Source: Rhodobacteraceae bacterium EhC02
Lineage (GTDB): Bacteria > Pseudomonadota > Alphaproteobacteria > Rhodobacterales > Rhodobacteraceae
DNA: 64,000 nucleotides
Reading direction: 5' to 3'
Assembly (NCBI GenBank): GCA_001650895.1
Contig: LXYH01000008.1
Coordinates: 1-64,000, forward strand
The translations under genes and the position numbers were made by a program. The notes below the pieces were generated by a model that worked only from the letters and a program-made list of their open reading frames with translations, did no database searches and was not told where the DNA came from. Of the stretch, positions 24,601 to 32,646 are shown piece after piece. Every line of letters begins with the position of its first letter. Position 1 is the stretch's first letter.

Positions 24601-25990
24601 CGCCGATCTTGGGGCAAAGAACCAGCGCTTGCGGGTGCATTATCTCTTGGAGCCGGGCTGGAAGGCCGATGCGGCCATTCAGGGTCTGGGCCGCACCAAC
24701 CGGACCAATCAGGCGCAGCCGCCACTGTTCCGCCCCGTCGCCACCGATGTGAAAGCGGAAAAGCGGTTCATGTCGACCATCGCGCGTCGCCTCGACACGC
24801 TCGGGGCAATCACGCGCGGCCAGCGTCAGACCGGCGGGCAGGGGCTGTTCCGGCCCGAGGACAACCTTGAGTCGCCCTATGCCCGCGATGCGCTGCGCCA
24901 GCTTTACCGCCGCCTTTATCGTGGCGATGTGGCGGGCTGCTCGCTGATGGCGTTTGAGGATGCGACGGGCCTCAACCTGACCGATGAGACGGGCCTCAAG
25001 GACGACCTGCCGCCGATCACGACCTTCCTCAATCGGCTGCTGGCGCTGACGATTCATATGCAGGGCATTCTGTTCACCGCTTTCGAGGAGCTTCTGGCGC
25101 AGCGGATCGAGGGGGCCATCGCAGCCGGGGTCTACGATCTTGGGCTTGAAACCCTTCGTGCCGAGAGCTTTCGCGTGACGGACGCACGGGTGATCTACAC
25201 CCATCCCGGCTCTGGCGCGGAAACCCAGTTGCTGACCATCGCGCAAAAGCAGCGCAACACGCCGACCTCGCTTGCCGATGCGCTCGACTGGCTCGACGAC
25301 CCGAAGGCGCGGCTTCTGGTCAACAGTCGCTCGGGCCGGGCCGCGGTGCAGGTGCCCGCCACCAGCCTGATGCTGGACGACGGCACGATCGAGCCGCGCC
25401 TGAGGCTGATCCGACCCACCGAGGCAAGCACCGTGCCTATGAAGATCATGGAGGACACCAATTGGCTCGAGGCTGACCGTGGAGCCTTCGCCGCCGCGTG
25501 GACTGCCGAACTGGCCGAGGTGCCGGAATTCTCGGAAGCCACGCTTCACATCGTGGCGGGGCTGCTGCTGCCGATCTGGAAGCAACTGCCGCAAGATGAA
25601 ACCCGCGTCTACCGGCTGCAAACCGATGACGGCCAGCGCATCATCGGCCGCCGCGTATCGCCCGCCTGGGTCGCGACGACGCTGGCGGCCGACGCGCCAA
25701 AGCTGTCAGCCGCGCAGGTCCATGCCCTCGTTCTGGAGGGCAAGACCGTGGTGCGCCTGGCCGAGGGGATGGAGCTGCACCGGTCCCGCGTCATGGGCAT
25801 CAACCGGATCGAGCTGTCGGGCTTTTTGGGCGCCGCCAAGGATCGGCTCAAGGCCGATGGCTTCTTCTCGGAGATCATTGCCTGGAAGCTGCGGCTGTTC
25901 TGCCCGACGGACTCTGGCGGCATCGCAATACTCGATCGCCTGCTTGCGCGTTGTCCTGTGACAGGACTACATGCGCGCGGAGGGTGTTGA
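21611..25990 (+). CDS. Methyltransferase-helicase fusion of the Strawberry-notch type
   Basis: 1,459 residues. The N-terminal part resembles an adenine-N6 methyltransferase: motif I LEPSAGTGLLAIL at about 151 and the catalytic NPPFSVV near 216. The middle and C-terminal parts form an SF2 helicase-like ATPase of the Strawberry-notch (Sbno) group: Walker A GDGTGAGKGRQSAG near 516, Walker B ILFDESHAM near 621, motif III VSATGATS near 670 and the late motif QGLGRTNRTNQAQPP near 1024. Such proteins are common on alphaproteobacterial plasmids and may modify or remodel incoming DNA; this is inference. The leader shares AGAGGAGGGC and GGAGTTTCCC with the 17776 gene. The toprim gene follows 3 bp after its stop. 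Confidence 0.85.
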   Translation: MTHLAPFATECALAPVVPIPSPDTAAAILSVAEALQPDLAQGFQIDALRLRVEMERAFGGSDATGAWDWKLAYEAGEAALVLFLRKFGRALLARAGSPAALLPILAKVSGLLPTHTRRSEEMERFQQFSTPLPMGLAALAAAQITARDLVLEPSAGTGLLAILAEIAGGSLMLNELADTRADLLRRLFPGRPVTRFDAAQIDDHLDARLRPSVIVMNPPFSVVANVGARTTAATARHLRSALARLAPGGRLVAITGASFAPDAPAWAETFARLTETAHLVFTGAVSGSAFAKHGTSFETRISVFDKCRGGELGGITADLHQPLSHDAAHLLSRITAEIPPRLELDQVPTAKQGRSSPFPGNPARTAHTAISTSRATPATPPTNTAAQIEAADLAYSLRDATEDDASARLSDAIYETFRLQAIDIPGAEPHPTKLVQSAAMASVAPPKPSYRPRLPATILRDGLLSDAQLETVIYAGEAHGAHLAGSWSVDETGDMVSAAKDDDPDAIRFRRGFFLGDGTGAGKGRQSAGIVLDNWAQGRRKALWISKSDKLLEDAQRDWSALGQERLLVTPLSRFAQGRDIPLTEGILFTTYATLRSEERGARKSRVDQIVDWLGVDFDGVILFDESHAMANAAGSKGERGDVTASQQGRAGLRLQHKLPNARVVYVSATGATSVHNLAYAQRLGLWGGEDFPFATRAEFVEAIEAGGVAAMEVLARDLRSLGLYTARSLSYDGVEYEMLVHALSPEQRGIYDAYAGAFAIIHNNLAAAMEAANITGESGTLNRQAKSAARSAFESAKQRFFGHLLTSMKTPTLIAAIDADLAAGHAAVIQIVSTGEALMERRLSDIPTDEWNDVRVDITPREACLDYLAHSFPVQLYEPFTDSEGNLSSRPVTRDGQPVECREAARRRDALIEHLASLPPVPGALDQIVQRFATDVVAEVTGRSRRIVRKGEGAAARLVVESRAGSANLAETAAFMDDQKRILIFSDAGGTGRSYHADLGAKNQRLRVHYLLEPGWKADAAIQGLGRTNRTNQAQPPLFRPVATDVKAEKRFMSTIARRLDTLGAITRGQRQTGGQGLFRPEDNLESPYARDALRQLYRRLYRGDVAGCSLMAFEDATGLNLTDETGLKDDLPPITTFLNRLLALTIHMQGILFTAFEELLAQRIEGAIAAGVYDLGLETLRAESFRVTDARVIYTHPGSGAETQLLTIAQKQRNTPTSLADALDWLDDPKARLLVNSRSGRAAVQVPATSLMLDDGTIEPRLRLIRPTEASTVPMKIMEDTNWLEADRGAFAAAWTAELAEVPEFSEATLHIVAGLLLPIWKQLPQDETRVYRLQTDDGQRIIGRRVSPAWVATTLAADAPKLSAAQVHALVLEGKTVVRLAEGMELHRSRVMGINRIELSGFLGAAKDRLKADGFFSEIIAWKLRLFCPTDSGGIAILDRLLARCPVTGLHARGGC

Positions 25991-25993
25991 GCC

Positions 25994-27025
25994 ATGTATT
26001 CCGAGACTGAAGATTTGATCCGCGCACTCGCGGAAAATGCCGAAAGCGTTTGTCGCCATTACCTTCCCGCCGGACGGCGGGAGGGGTCCTACTGGATCGT
26101 GGGCGATCTGCAGAACAACCCCGGCCGGTCGCTCTTCGTGCGGCTGACCGGTCCTACGTCTGGGCCGGGGGCGCGAGGAAAGTTCACCGACGGTGCCACG
26201 GGCGAGCATGGCGATCTTCTCGACATCATTCGTGAGCGGACCGGGATCTCCCGCTTTCCCGACCTTCTGACCGAGGCCCGTATGCATCTTGGCCGCCCAA
26301 TGCCGGTTCTCCCGGATACGCCAGTGCCGAAGAAGCCCAAGGCCCCCGGCGGCACACCAGCCGCCGCCGCGCGGCTCTTCGCAGCCTCCATCCCAGTCGC
26401 AGGCACGCTTGCCGACACCTACCTCCGCGCCAGGGGTATCGGCCATGGCGGGGTGATGAGCGCCCTGCGCTTCCACCCGAAGTGCTGGCATCGGGATGAG
26501 GGTCAGACCAAAAGCATCCCCAGACCGGCGCTGATCGCGGCGGTCACCGATGGGGCAGGGGCCTTGCAGGGCGTGCATCGCACTTGGCTTGCGCACGACG
26601 GCAAGGGCAAGGCGGAGGTCAAAACGCAGCGACGGGCCATGGGTCACATCTTAGGCAACGCTGTCAGGCTGACCCCGCATGACGACATCCTCGTGGTCGG
26701 CGAGGGCATCGAGACCATGCTGTCCCTGTCCGAGGCGGTGCCGGGCCTTCCCGTCTGGGCGGCGCTCTCATCCGGTCACCTCGGAGCCGTCCTGCTGCCG
26801 GAGCGGGTGCAGCGCCTCTACATCGCCATCGACCGCGATCCGGCCGGGCAGCGCGCGGCAGAGAGGTTGAGCGCCAAAGCCACAGAGGTCGGGATTGCAG
26901 CCCAAGTGCTCGAGCCGCTTCTTGGGGATTTCAACGATGATCTCCGGGCGAACGGCAAGGATGCGCTGCGCCAGCATCTGGCAGGTCAGATCGGGCCTGA
27001 GGATCAGCAGCGCCTGTTGGGCTGA
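25994..27025 (+). CDS. Toprim-domain protein, DnaG/plasmid primase-like
   Basis: 343 residues. The N-terminal part has a zinc-ribbon-less primase-like region (WIVGDLQNNPGRSLFVRL, then GATGEHGDLLDII). The C-terminal toprim core shows VVGEGIETMLSLSEA near 233 (catalytic glutamate) and YIAIDRDPAGQRAAERL near 275 (DxD). This is the arrangement of DUF7146/toprim proteins on mobile elements, thought to act in primer synthesis or DNA handling on entry. GGAGGG precedes the ATG, three bases after the helicase stop, so the two should be co-expressed and may work together. Confidence 0.82.
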   Translation: MYSETEDLIRALAENAESVCRHYLPAGRREGSYWIVGDLQNNPGRSLFVRLTGPTSGPGARGKFTDGATGEHGDLLDIIRERTGISRFPDLLTEARMHLGRPMPVLPDTPVPKKPKAPGGTPAAAARLFAASIPVAGTLADTYLRARGIGHGGVMSALRFHPKCWHRDEGQTKSIPRPALIAAVTDGAGALQGVHRTWLAHDGKGKAEVKTQRRAMGHILGNAVRLTPHDDILVVGEGIETMLSLSEAVPGLPVWAALSSGHLGAVLLPERVQRLYIAIDRDPAGQRAAERLSAKATEVGIAAQVLEPLLGDFNDDLRANGKDALRQHLAGQIGPEDQQRLLG

Positions 27026-27195
27026 GCAACGCCGCCGCAAGGGTTGGTCCAGGATAGCGGGGGCAGGGGTCATGTATCCCTGTCGCGGGTGTGGATCATC
27101 ACCTTTGCCTCTTTCCGGGTAAATCTCATCCACCCGACACCCGCGCGGCCTTCAAGAGATGGGCGTGCTGCCGTCAAAGGGTCCGCCCCCTCAAG

Positions 27196-27272
27196 GGCGG
27201 CAGGCAAGCTATTTCCGCCGCGGGGGAAGTGCCCCCGCTTTGCATCGCGAAACAAATAGCCTGCCTGCCGCC
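27196..27272. repeat. Long nested inverted repeat between toprim and DUF2493 genes
   Basis: GGCGGCAGGCAAGCTATTT (27196-27214) pairs with the arm at 27254-27272 at 18 of 19 positions. The 39-bp interior holds a second hairpin, GCGGGGG / CCCCCGC. The arrangement would form a long cruciform or a stable RNA. It lies in a 371-bp gap with no gene and ends 124 bp before the DUF2493 start. Function unknown; candidates are a structured leader, a protein-binding site or a single-strand promoter. Confidence 0.6.
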
Positions 27273-27354
27273 CTCCTCCACTGCGTTTCGGCCCCGAAGA
27301 GGGGGTGAAGGGGCGTCCGCCATGACGGCTCAGAGCTGCCCATGAAGGCCGCGC

Positions 27355-27378
27355 GGGTTGTCGCGCGGACGAGACAGG
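27355..27378 (+). promoter_or_regulatory. Structured leader, short copy 3
   Basis: GGGTTGTCGCGCGG followed by ACGAGACAGG resembles the outer stem of the leaders at 8187-8227 and 13351-13381 (TGTCG ... GACAGG) with a reduced apical part. It ends 18 bp before the DUF2493 ATG. Confidence 0.35.
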
Positions 27379-27396
27379 CCCGGAGGCAAGAAACCG

Positions 27397-28329
27397 ATGA
27401 CGATCCACACCCACGACGATGCGTATGAACCCGCCCACACCGCATCCCAGACAGCCCATGCGCTCGACGAGCTGCAACTCTACGGCTTCCGACCCTTTGA
27501 TGAGCCCGATCCGCGCCCGATGCCCGATGGGCAGCGCCTTGCTGTCGCCGTCGCCGACATCTTCGATGCCCTCGTTGCGACCCTGCAAGACACCCGCATG
27601 GAACCCGACCTCGAAGAGGTGCTCTGGGGCCAGGTCAACCTCTTCCACCGCGCCACGGCGAGGGTCGAGCGGTCGCTTGATGACAACGAGCAGGCGCAGC
27701 GCCGCCTCCAGCGCGAGCAGGACGGCTCCGAGGTGAAATCCGTCGAGCTCGAGCGCCTGACGGCCGAAGGCCTGACCCTCATCGAACGTCGGAACTGCAT
27801 GGACATGATGCGCGATCACGCCGCCACAGAGTTCGTCCATCACACGGGCTCGGCCTGGCGCCCCCGCACCGGGTCGATGGTGAACCGCCAGCACATGACC
27901 GCAGCGTTGATCGACAGCCGCGACTTCCTTGCCGCAAAGCGCCGCGCAGAGACCGAGGTGATGCTGCCCGCAGGCCCCAAGGTGGCCCTCACCGGTGGGA
28001 CCGACTTCAACGATCACCGCCTGATCTGGGGCAAGCTCGACCAGGTCCGCACCAAGCATCCCGATATGGTGCTCTTGCACGGTGGGAGCCCCAAGGGCGC
28101 CGAACTCATCGCCGCCAAATGGGCCGAGGCCCGGGGTGTGACGCAGGTAGCCTTCAAGCCCGACTGGACCAAGCACGCCAAGGCAGCCCCCTTCAAGCGC
28201 AACGACGCGATGCTGGACGTGCTGCCGGTGGGTGTCCTCGTCTTCCCGGGCACCGGTATCCAGGAGAACCTCGCCGACAAGGCTAAGAAGTTGGGCATTC
28301 CGGTCATGAAGTTCGAGAAGGGGGCGTGA
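27397..28329 (+). CDS. DUF2493 (SLOG-type) protein
   Basis: 310 residues from the ATG at 27397, with GGAGG 10 bp before. The C-terminal 115 residues are the DUF2493 domain, a SLOG-superfamily Rossmann fold: KVALTGGTDFNDHRLIWGKLD, then LLHGGSPKGAELIAAKWAE and VFPGTGIQENLADKAKK, which are glycine-rich nucleotide-contact loops. The N-terminal 190 residues are helical and acidic and specific to plasmid-borne forms. SLOG domains bind nucleotides or nucleotide-derived signals, so a sensory or processing role is likely; the ligand is unknown. Together with the toprim and helicase genes it belongs to the backbone set. Confidence 0.85.
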   Translation: MTIHTHDDAYEPAHTASQTAHALDELQLYGFRPFDEPDPRPMPDGQRLAVAVADIFDALVATLQDTRMEPDLEEVLWGQVNLFHRATARVERSLDDNEQAQRRLQREQDGSEVKSVELERLTAEGLTLIERRNCMDMMRDHAATEFVHHTGSAWRPRTGSMVNRQHMTAALIDSRDFLAAKRRAETEVMLPAGPKVALTGGTDFNDHRLIWGKLDQVRTKHPDMVLLHGGSPKGAELIAAKWAEARGVTQVAFKPDWTKHAKAAPFKRNDAMLDVLPVGVLVFPGTGIQENLADKAKKLGIPVMKFEKGA

Positions 28330-28413
28330 GCCCCCTTTCCCCTCTCGGGGAAATCAAGGTGGAAGGACGTGCTTCCACCTGATATTGTGTAAAAAACCTC
28401 AGACTATCACCAC

Positions 28414-28692
28414 ATGTACCACAGTCCGATCCAACTCGATGTCTTCCCGACCGACGTGCAGATGCGCCGGATCGATCCGGCGCGAAACATGCGTCGCTTC
28501 TATCGGCTGAAGGTGCAGCGCGATCTGTTCGGCCGCGCAAGCCTCGTACGCGAATGGGGCCGGATCGGTTTGCGTGGCCAGATGATGGTCGAGACCCACC
28601 CCGATGAAGGCAAAGCCATCACCGCGTTGCTGAAGCTCACGGCGGTGAAAAAGCGGCGCGGGTACGTCGACTTGACCAAGGCAGTTTTTTAG
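28414..28692 (+). CDS. WGR-domain protein
   Basis: 92 residues that are almost entirely a WGR domain: NMRRFYRLKVQRDLFGRASLVREWGRIG near 29-56 (WGR core), then GQMMVETHPDEGKAITALLKL. WGR domains bind nucleic acids and occur in PARP proteins and in many small bacterial proteins. No ribosome-binding site is obvious; a start at the second methionine (28462) is possible. It follows the DUF2493 gene by 84 bp and faces the restriction operon tail-to-tail. Confidence 0.82.
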   Translation: MYHSPIQLDVFPTDVQMRRIDPARNMRRFYRLKVQRDLFGRASLVREWGRIGLRGQMMVETHPDEGKAITALLKLTAVKKRRGYVDLTKAVF

Positions 28693-28705
28693 AAAGAGAT
28701 CCAGC

Positions 28706-29422
28706 TCAGGCCATCTTCTTTTCGAGCTTGTCTTTGCGATCTGGCCAATCGGGGAGGACTCTATCCAAGAGTTCAAAGAATTCCGGGCCATGGTGTGGAA
28801 CAGCAATGTGGCAAAGTTCGTGGGTGATGACATAGTCAATGGCATCCACGGATGCTTCAATCAGCCTACGATTGAGCATGAGGCGCGAAGAAGATGACAT
28901 GGATCCCCATCTTTGTCGAAGTTGGCGCACGATCAGTCCCTTCGGCCGGAATTCCTCGGGTGCAGGGAAGCGAAGCAAATTCACCTCGAGACGTTCGGCG
29001 AATTTGTTTTGGGCCCTCTGCCGGTACCAAGCCTCGACAAGTTCGCGTGTGACCTCGGGTCGCTCCGGTCTGTGAGTTTGCACAACGATGAAACCTCGGA
29101 CCAGCTTTACCACGGCTTGAACGTGGGGAACCACCTTCAACCTATACTGACGTCCGAGGTAAAGGTGGGTTTCGCCTGCCACATACTGGCGATTCGGGGT
29201 GCGCGGGAGGAACTGGATGAAGTACCGCTGCTGGCGCCGGATCCACGCGGCGCGCTTGCGCACTTTCTCCTCGATAGCGGCCAGTGGAGCATCCTGTGGA
29301 GCAGCCACGACAACAGAGGCATCTGGCTCTACAGCGATTTCCAGTGTCGTCCGGTCACGGCGCACAATGGAGAAATCGATGCTGTGTTCGCCATATCTGA
29401 CGCTGTGTCGCACCGCCTTCAT
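28706..29422 (-). CDS. YgjP/SprT-like zinc metalloprotease
   Basis: 238 residues, DUF45/YgjP family. The zinc-binding motif is HELCHIAVPHHGPEFF near residues 200-215 (HExxH-type HELCH, with a further histidine), and RQRWGSMSSSSRLMLNRRLIEA just before it is the family's signature. The gene overlaps hsdR by 4 bp (ATGA), so it is the last gene of the type I restriction operon. Such genes are often linked to hsdR; whether they process HsdR or another partner is not settled as far as I know. Confidence 0.87.
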   Translation of the reverse strand: MKAVRHSVRYGEHSIDFSIVRRDRTTLEIAVEPDASVVVAAPQDAPLAAIEEKVRKRAAWIRRQQRYFIQFLPRTPNRQYVAGETHLYLGRQYRLKVVPHVQAVVKLVRGFIVVQTHRPERPEVTRELVEAWYRQRAQNKFAERLEVNLLRFPAPEEFRPKGLIVRQLRQRWGSMSSSSRLMLNRRLIEASVDAIDYVITHELCHIAVPHHGPEFFELLDRVLPDWPDRKDKLEKKMA

Positions 29423-32400
29423 CCTGGGAACCGTGCTCGGGCCAGGTCCATTATCTTGAGCTCAAGATCGTCCATCACTTCGAGTGTCAGTTCGATTCCG
29501 CGCTCATCGCGAAGGACATCAAAGAAATAATCGTCGATGGCGTTGCGCATCTTGTTCTGAGCGATGTCGTTGGACCAGACGTCGACGATGTGGTGGGACT
29601 TGATGATATCGATGATGGTGAGCGCAATGGCGGCAACTTCATCTGGCGCGATTCGTTTGCCGTTGTCGGTCGCGAGCGCGCCTTCGAGGATCCCGAAAAA
29701 CGCCTGCCCATCGTCGTTGCCCTTGATCGAACCCGGCACCTCTCTGCCCCGGTCCTTGCGCGCGATCTTGCTCGCGAGATCGACAACGTTCTTGAGGTAG
29801 TCCCGTTCGGAAATCCGTTTGGCCCGGTAGTCGCGGATGGTTTCCTCCAACAGCTCCGAGAAGCTGCGGTAGAAGGTCGGGTCCTCGTCCATCTTTTCGG
29901 TGATTATCCGGCGCGTCGCGCTGGCGATCCGGTCCGCCCTCGATGCCTCGGAGACGCCCGTTTCCTCCACCACTGCCTTCAAGGCGTCCGGATCGTTGAT
30001 GTTGACCATCTCGATGATCGTTTCGGCCGGCATGGCAACCACATGGTCATCCAGCAGCTTCTGGATCTTCGGCTCGAACTCCTTGACGTCGACGGTCTCC
30101 TGGTAGCGCAACTGAACCGAGCGCCGCAGCTCAGAGAACTGCTTCCAGTCCCTCTTCATGGCGGCGATCTTCGCTTCGTCGAAGACGTCAAAGAGCTTGT
30201 CTGACGACAGCGAGATATGGAGGCAGCGGCTGAACGCCTTAAGTCGTTCATAGAACTCCTGCCGGATCGCCTCATCGGCCACGAACTGTTCGAACTGCTC
30301 CATGTCCTTCTTGTTCTTGACCGGCTTGAACAGGTCCCAGAGCTGATCGTGTAGCTGGGGCAGCTTCCGGATTTCCTCGCGCACGTCGTGGACAGCGTTA
30401 GCGATATCGGCGGCATCAAAGCCCTCGAAGGCGCTGTAGGTGGTCAGCGCCGTGTCGAGTTCTCCGAGCAGCCCCTCGTAGTCGATGATGAAGCCGAACT
30501 GCTTCTCGGTCGTGCCATCTTCGTAGAGCCGGTTCACCCGGGCGATCGCCTGCAGAAGGTTATGTTCGCGCAGCGACTTGCACACGTAGAGCACGGTGTT
30601 GCGCGGTGCATCGAACCCTGTCAGCAGCTTCGAGACCACGATCAGGATCTCCGGATCGCCCGAGCCCTTGAACGCGTCGATGATCTGCCGGGTGTATTCG
30701 TCTTCGGTCTTGTACCGGGCCATCATCCGCGTCCAGAACCCGCGCACGATGTCCTTCGATTCCTTGTCGATCTCTTCGTTGCCCTCGTTGTCATCGGGCG
30801 GCGAGATGACGATCTCACTAGTGACGTGCCCGATTTCGTCGAGCACCTCCTTGAAGCGGACTGCCGCCGCTTTGGACGGCGCCACAAGCTGCGCCTTGAA
30901 GCCCGTGCCTTGCCAGTGTTGGCGGAAGTGCTCCGAGATATCGAAGGCTTTCGCTCGGATAGCCTGGCCCGTCTTCGACAACGCGTCCATCCGGGAGAAC
31001 TTGCGCTTCAGGTCGGCTTTCTGGCTGGCGGTAAGACCCTCGCTGATCTTGTCGAACCACTTGTCGATCACGCCGCCATTGACATGCTGTTCGACAAGTC
31101 GGCCCTCATAGAGGAGCGGCACGACGGCCCCGTCAGCAACGGCCTCGTCGATGGCGTACTTGTGGATGAGGCCGCCAAAGGTCGAGAGGGTGTTCTTCTC
31201 CTTCTTCAGGAGCGGCGTTCCGGTAAAGCCAAGATAACAAGCCCTCGGAAGCAGCCGACGCATCCGCGTGGCGAACTGGCTGTGACCGCCATAGCGGCCG
31301 GTCTGAGAGCGATGGCTCTCGTCGACCAGAACGAAGACGTTGGCATCCTCGTCGACGTCCTCGGCAGCTTTGGCGGCCGTATCGAATTTGTTGATGATGG
31401 TCGTCACGAGTGGTGTCCGGTTTCGGATCAGCTCGATCAGATGGTTGCCGCTGGTTGCCCTTATGGGTTCCAGTTCACAGGACTTGAATGTGTCCTTGAT
31501 CTGTTTGTCGAGATCGTCGCGATCTGTGACGATCAGAATACGCGGATTGGAAATGGCCTTGTCGAGTGCAAGCGCGCGCCCCAGCATCACCATCGTCAGC
31601 GACTTGCCCGACCCTTGGGTATGCCAGATCACACCACCCTTCCGGCGGCCATCCAGATTGAACTGATGGACGCGCTCAACAGCCTTCCGGATACCGAAGA
31701 ATTGCTGGTGGCGCGCGACCTTGCGTGCTCCGCCATCGAACACGGTGAAGCGACGGATCAGGTCTAGCAGGCGTTCCGGCCGGCACATCGCATGGATTGC
31801 GCGGTCCTGAGCGGTGATCGCGCGAGCACCCTCGGCCGCCAGATCTTCAAAATGGGCGCGCGCAAAGGCGAAATCGCCCGAGAAGACTGCGTCGGCCTCC
31901 GCCGCCGTTAGGGGTCGATTTGCCAGCGGATCGATGGTTTCGTCCCGTTCCTCCTCATCCCGCCATGTCTGCCAGAACTGCCGTGGCGTGCCTACGGTGG
32001 CGTAGCGCGCTTCGACACGGTTCATCACCATGAGAAGCTGCGTGAAGTGGAACAGCTGCGGGATGTTGTCTTCGTTCTGATAGCCGATCAGCTGGCTGCC
32101 AGCCTTCTTCAGGCTCTCGGTCGGCCGCTTGTTCTCGATCACGAGGAACGGGATGCCGTTCATGTAGGCGACGATATCGCACCGCTTGGTCTGGGTGCTG
32201 GCCGTCCGCTCGACGGAGACCTCGGCCGTCACGTGATAGACGTTGTTCGCGGGCGTCTCCCAATCGACGTAGCGGAACGAATAGGACTTGGAGTCTCCCT
32301 GGATCGTCTTGGTGATCGTCGTGCCAAGGACGAGGGTGTCGTAGATATCCTGGTTGGTGCCGCGCAAACCCTTCTGACGGTCGGGCGTAGGCTTCAGGCG

Positions 32401-32646
32401 CCGGATCGCCTCGTGGGCGTCCTCAAGATCGAAGGGATACTCCCTACCGCGGTAGGTGAAGCTGTTGATCTTCAAAAGCTGGTCGGCAAGGACATCGTCG
32501 AGCACCACATTGCGTAAACGGCCACCCCGCAGGCGCACCGCTTCTGCCTGAGGCAACGGCGTGAAGCCAAGAGCGACAAGCAATTGCAGCGCCGGAATCT
32601 GGGATTGATGTTTCTCACGAGCGTCGAAACCACTTTGCACGTGCAT
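29419..32646 (-). CDS. hsdR: Type I restriction endonuclease subunit R
   Basis: 1,075 residues from the ATG at 32646, which overlaps the preceding stop (TGATG); a TTG at 32658 is also in frame. The N-terminal nuclease core is RCDIVAYMNGIPFLVIENKRP, with D157, E171 and K173 forming the PD-(D/E)XK site. The helicase motor follows: Walker A WHTQGSGKSLTMV near 345, DESH box LVDESHRSQTG near 445, GFTGTPLL near 475. The C-terminal helical region contacts HsdM. It cuts DNA after ATP-driven translocation when the site is unmodified. All motifs look intact. Confidence 0.95.
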   Translation of the reverse strand: MHVQSGFDAREKHQSQIPALQLLVALGFTPLPQAEAVRLRGGRLRNVVLDDVLADQLLKINSFTYRGREYPFDLEDAHEAIRRLKPTPDRQKGLRGTNQDIYDTLVLGTTITKTIQGDSKSYSFRYVDWETPANNVYHVTAEVSVERTASTQTKRCDIVAYMNGIPFLVIENKRPTESLKKAGSQLIGYQNEDNIPQLFHFTQLLMVMNRVEARYATVGTPRQFWQTWRDEEERDETIDPLANRPLTAAEADAVFSGDFAFARAHFEDLAAEGARAITAQDRAIHAMCRPERLLDLIRRFTVFDGGARKVARHQQFFGIRKAVERVHQFNLDGRRKGGVIWHTQGSGKSLTMVMLGRALALDKAISNPRILIVTDRDDLDKQIKDTFKSCELEPIRATSGNHLIELIRNRTPLVTTIINKFDTAAKAAEDVDEDANVFVLVDESHRSQTGRYGGHSQFATRMRRLLPRACYLGFTGTPLLKKEKNTLSTFGGLIHKYAIDEAVADGAVVPLLYEGRLVEQHVNGGVIDKWFDKISEGLTASQKADLKRKFSRMDALSKTGQAIRAKAFDISEHFRQHWQGTGFKAQLVAPSKAAAVRFKEVLDEIGHVTSEIVISPPDDNEGNEEIDKESKDIVRGFWTRMMARYKTEDEYTRQIIDAFKGSGDPEILIVVSKLLTGFDAPRNTVLYVCKSLREHNLLQAIARVNRLYEDGTTEKQFGFIIDYEGLLGELDTALTTYSAFEGFDAADIANAVHDVREEIRKLPQLHDQLWDLFKPVKNKKDMEQFEQFVADEAIRQEFYERLKAFSRCLHISLSSDKLFDVFDEAKIAAMKRDWKQFSELRRSVQLRYQETVDVKEFEPKIQKLLDDHVVAMPAETIIEMVNINDPDALKAVVEETGVSEASRADRIASATRRIITEKMDEDPTFYRSFSELLEETIRDYRAKRISERDYLKNVVDLASKIARKDRGREVPGSIKGNDDGQAFFGILEGALATDNGKRIAPDEVAAIALTIIDIIKSHHIVDVWSNDIAQNKMRNAIDDYFFDVLRDERGIELTLEVMDDLELKIMDLARARFPG

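Noticed and set aside
30388-31767. Plus-strand 459-residue frame inside hsdR
   Set aside because: Antisense to the helicase part of HsdR; composition is rich in reversed codons and shows no motif.
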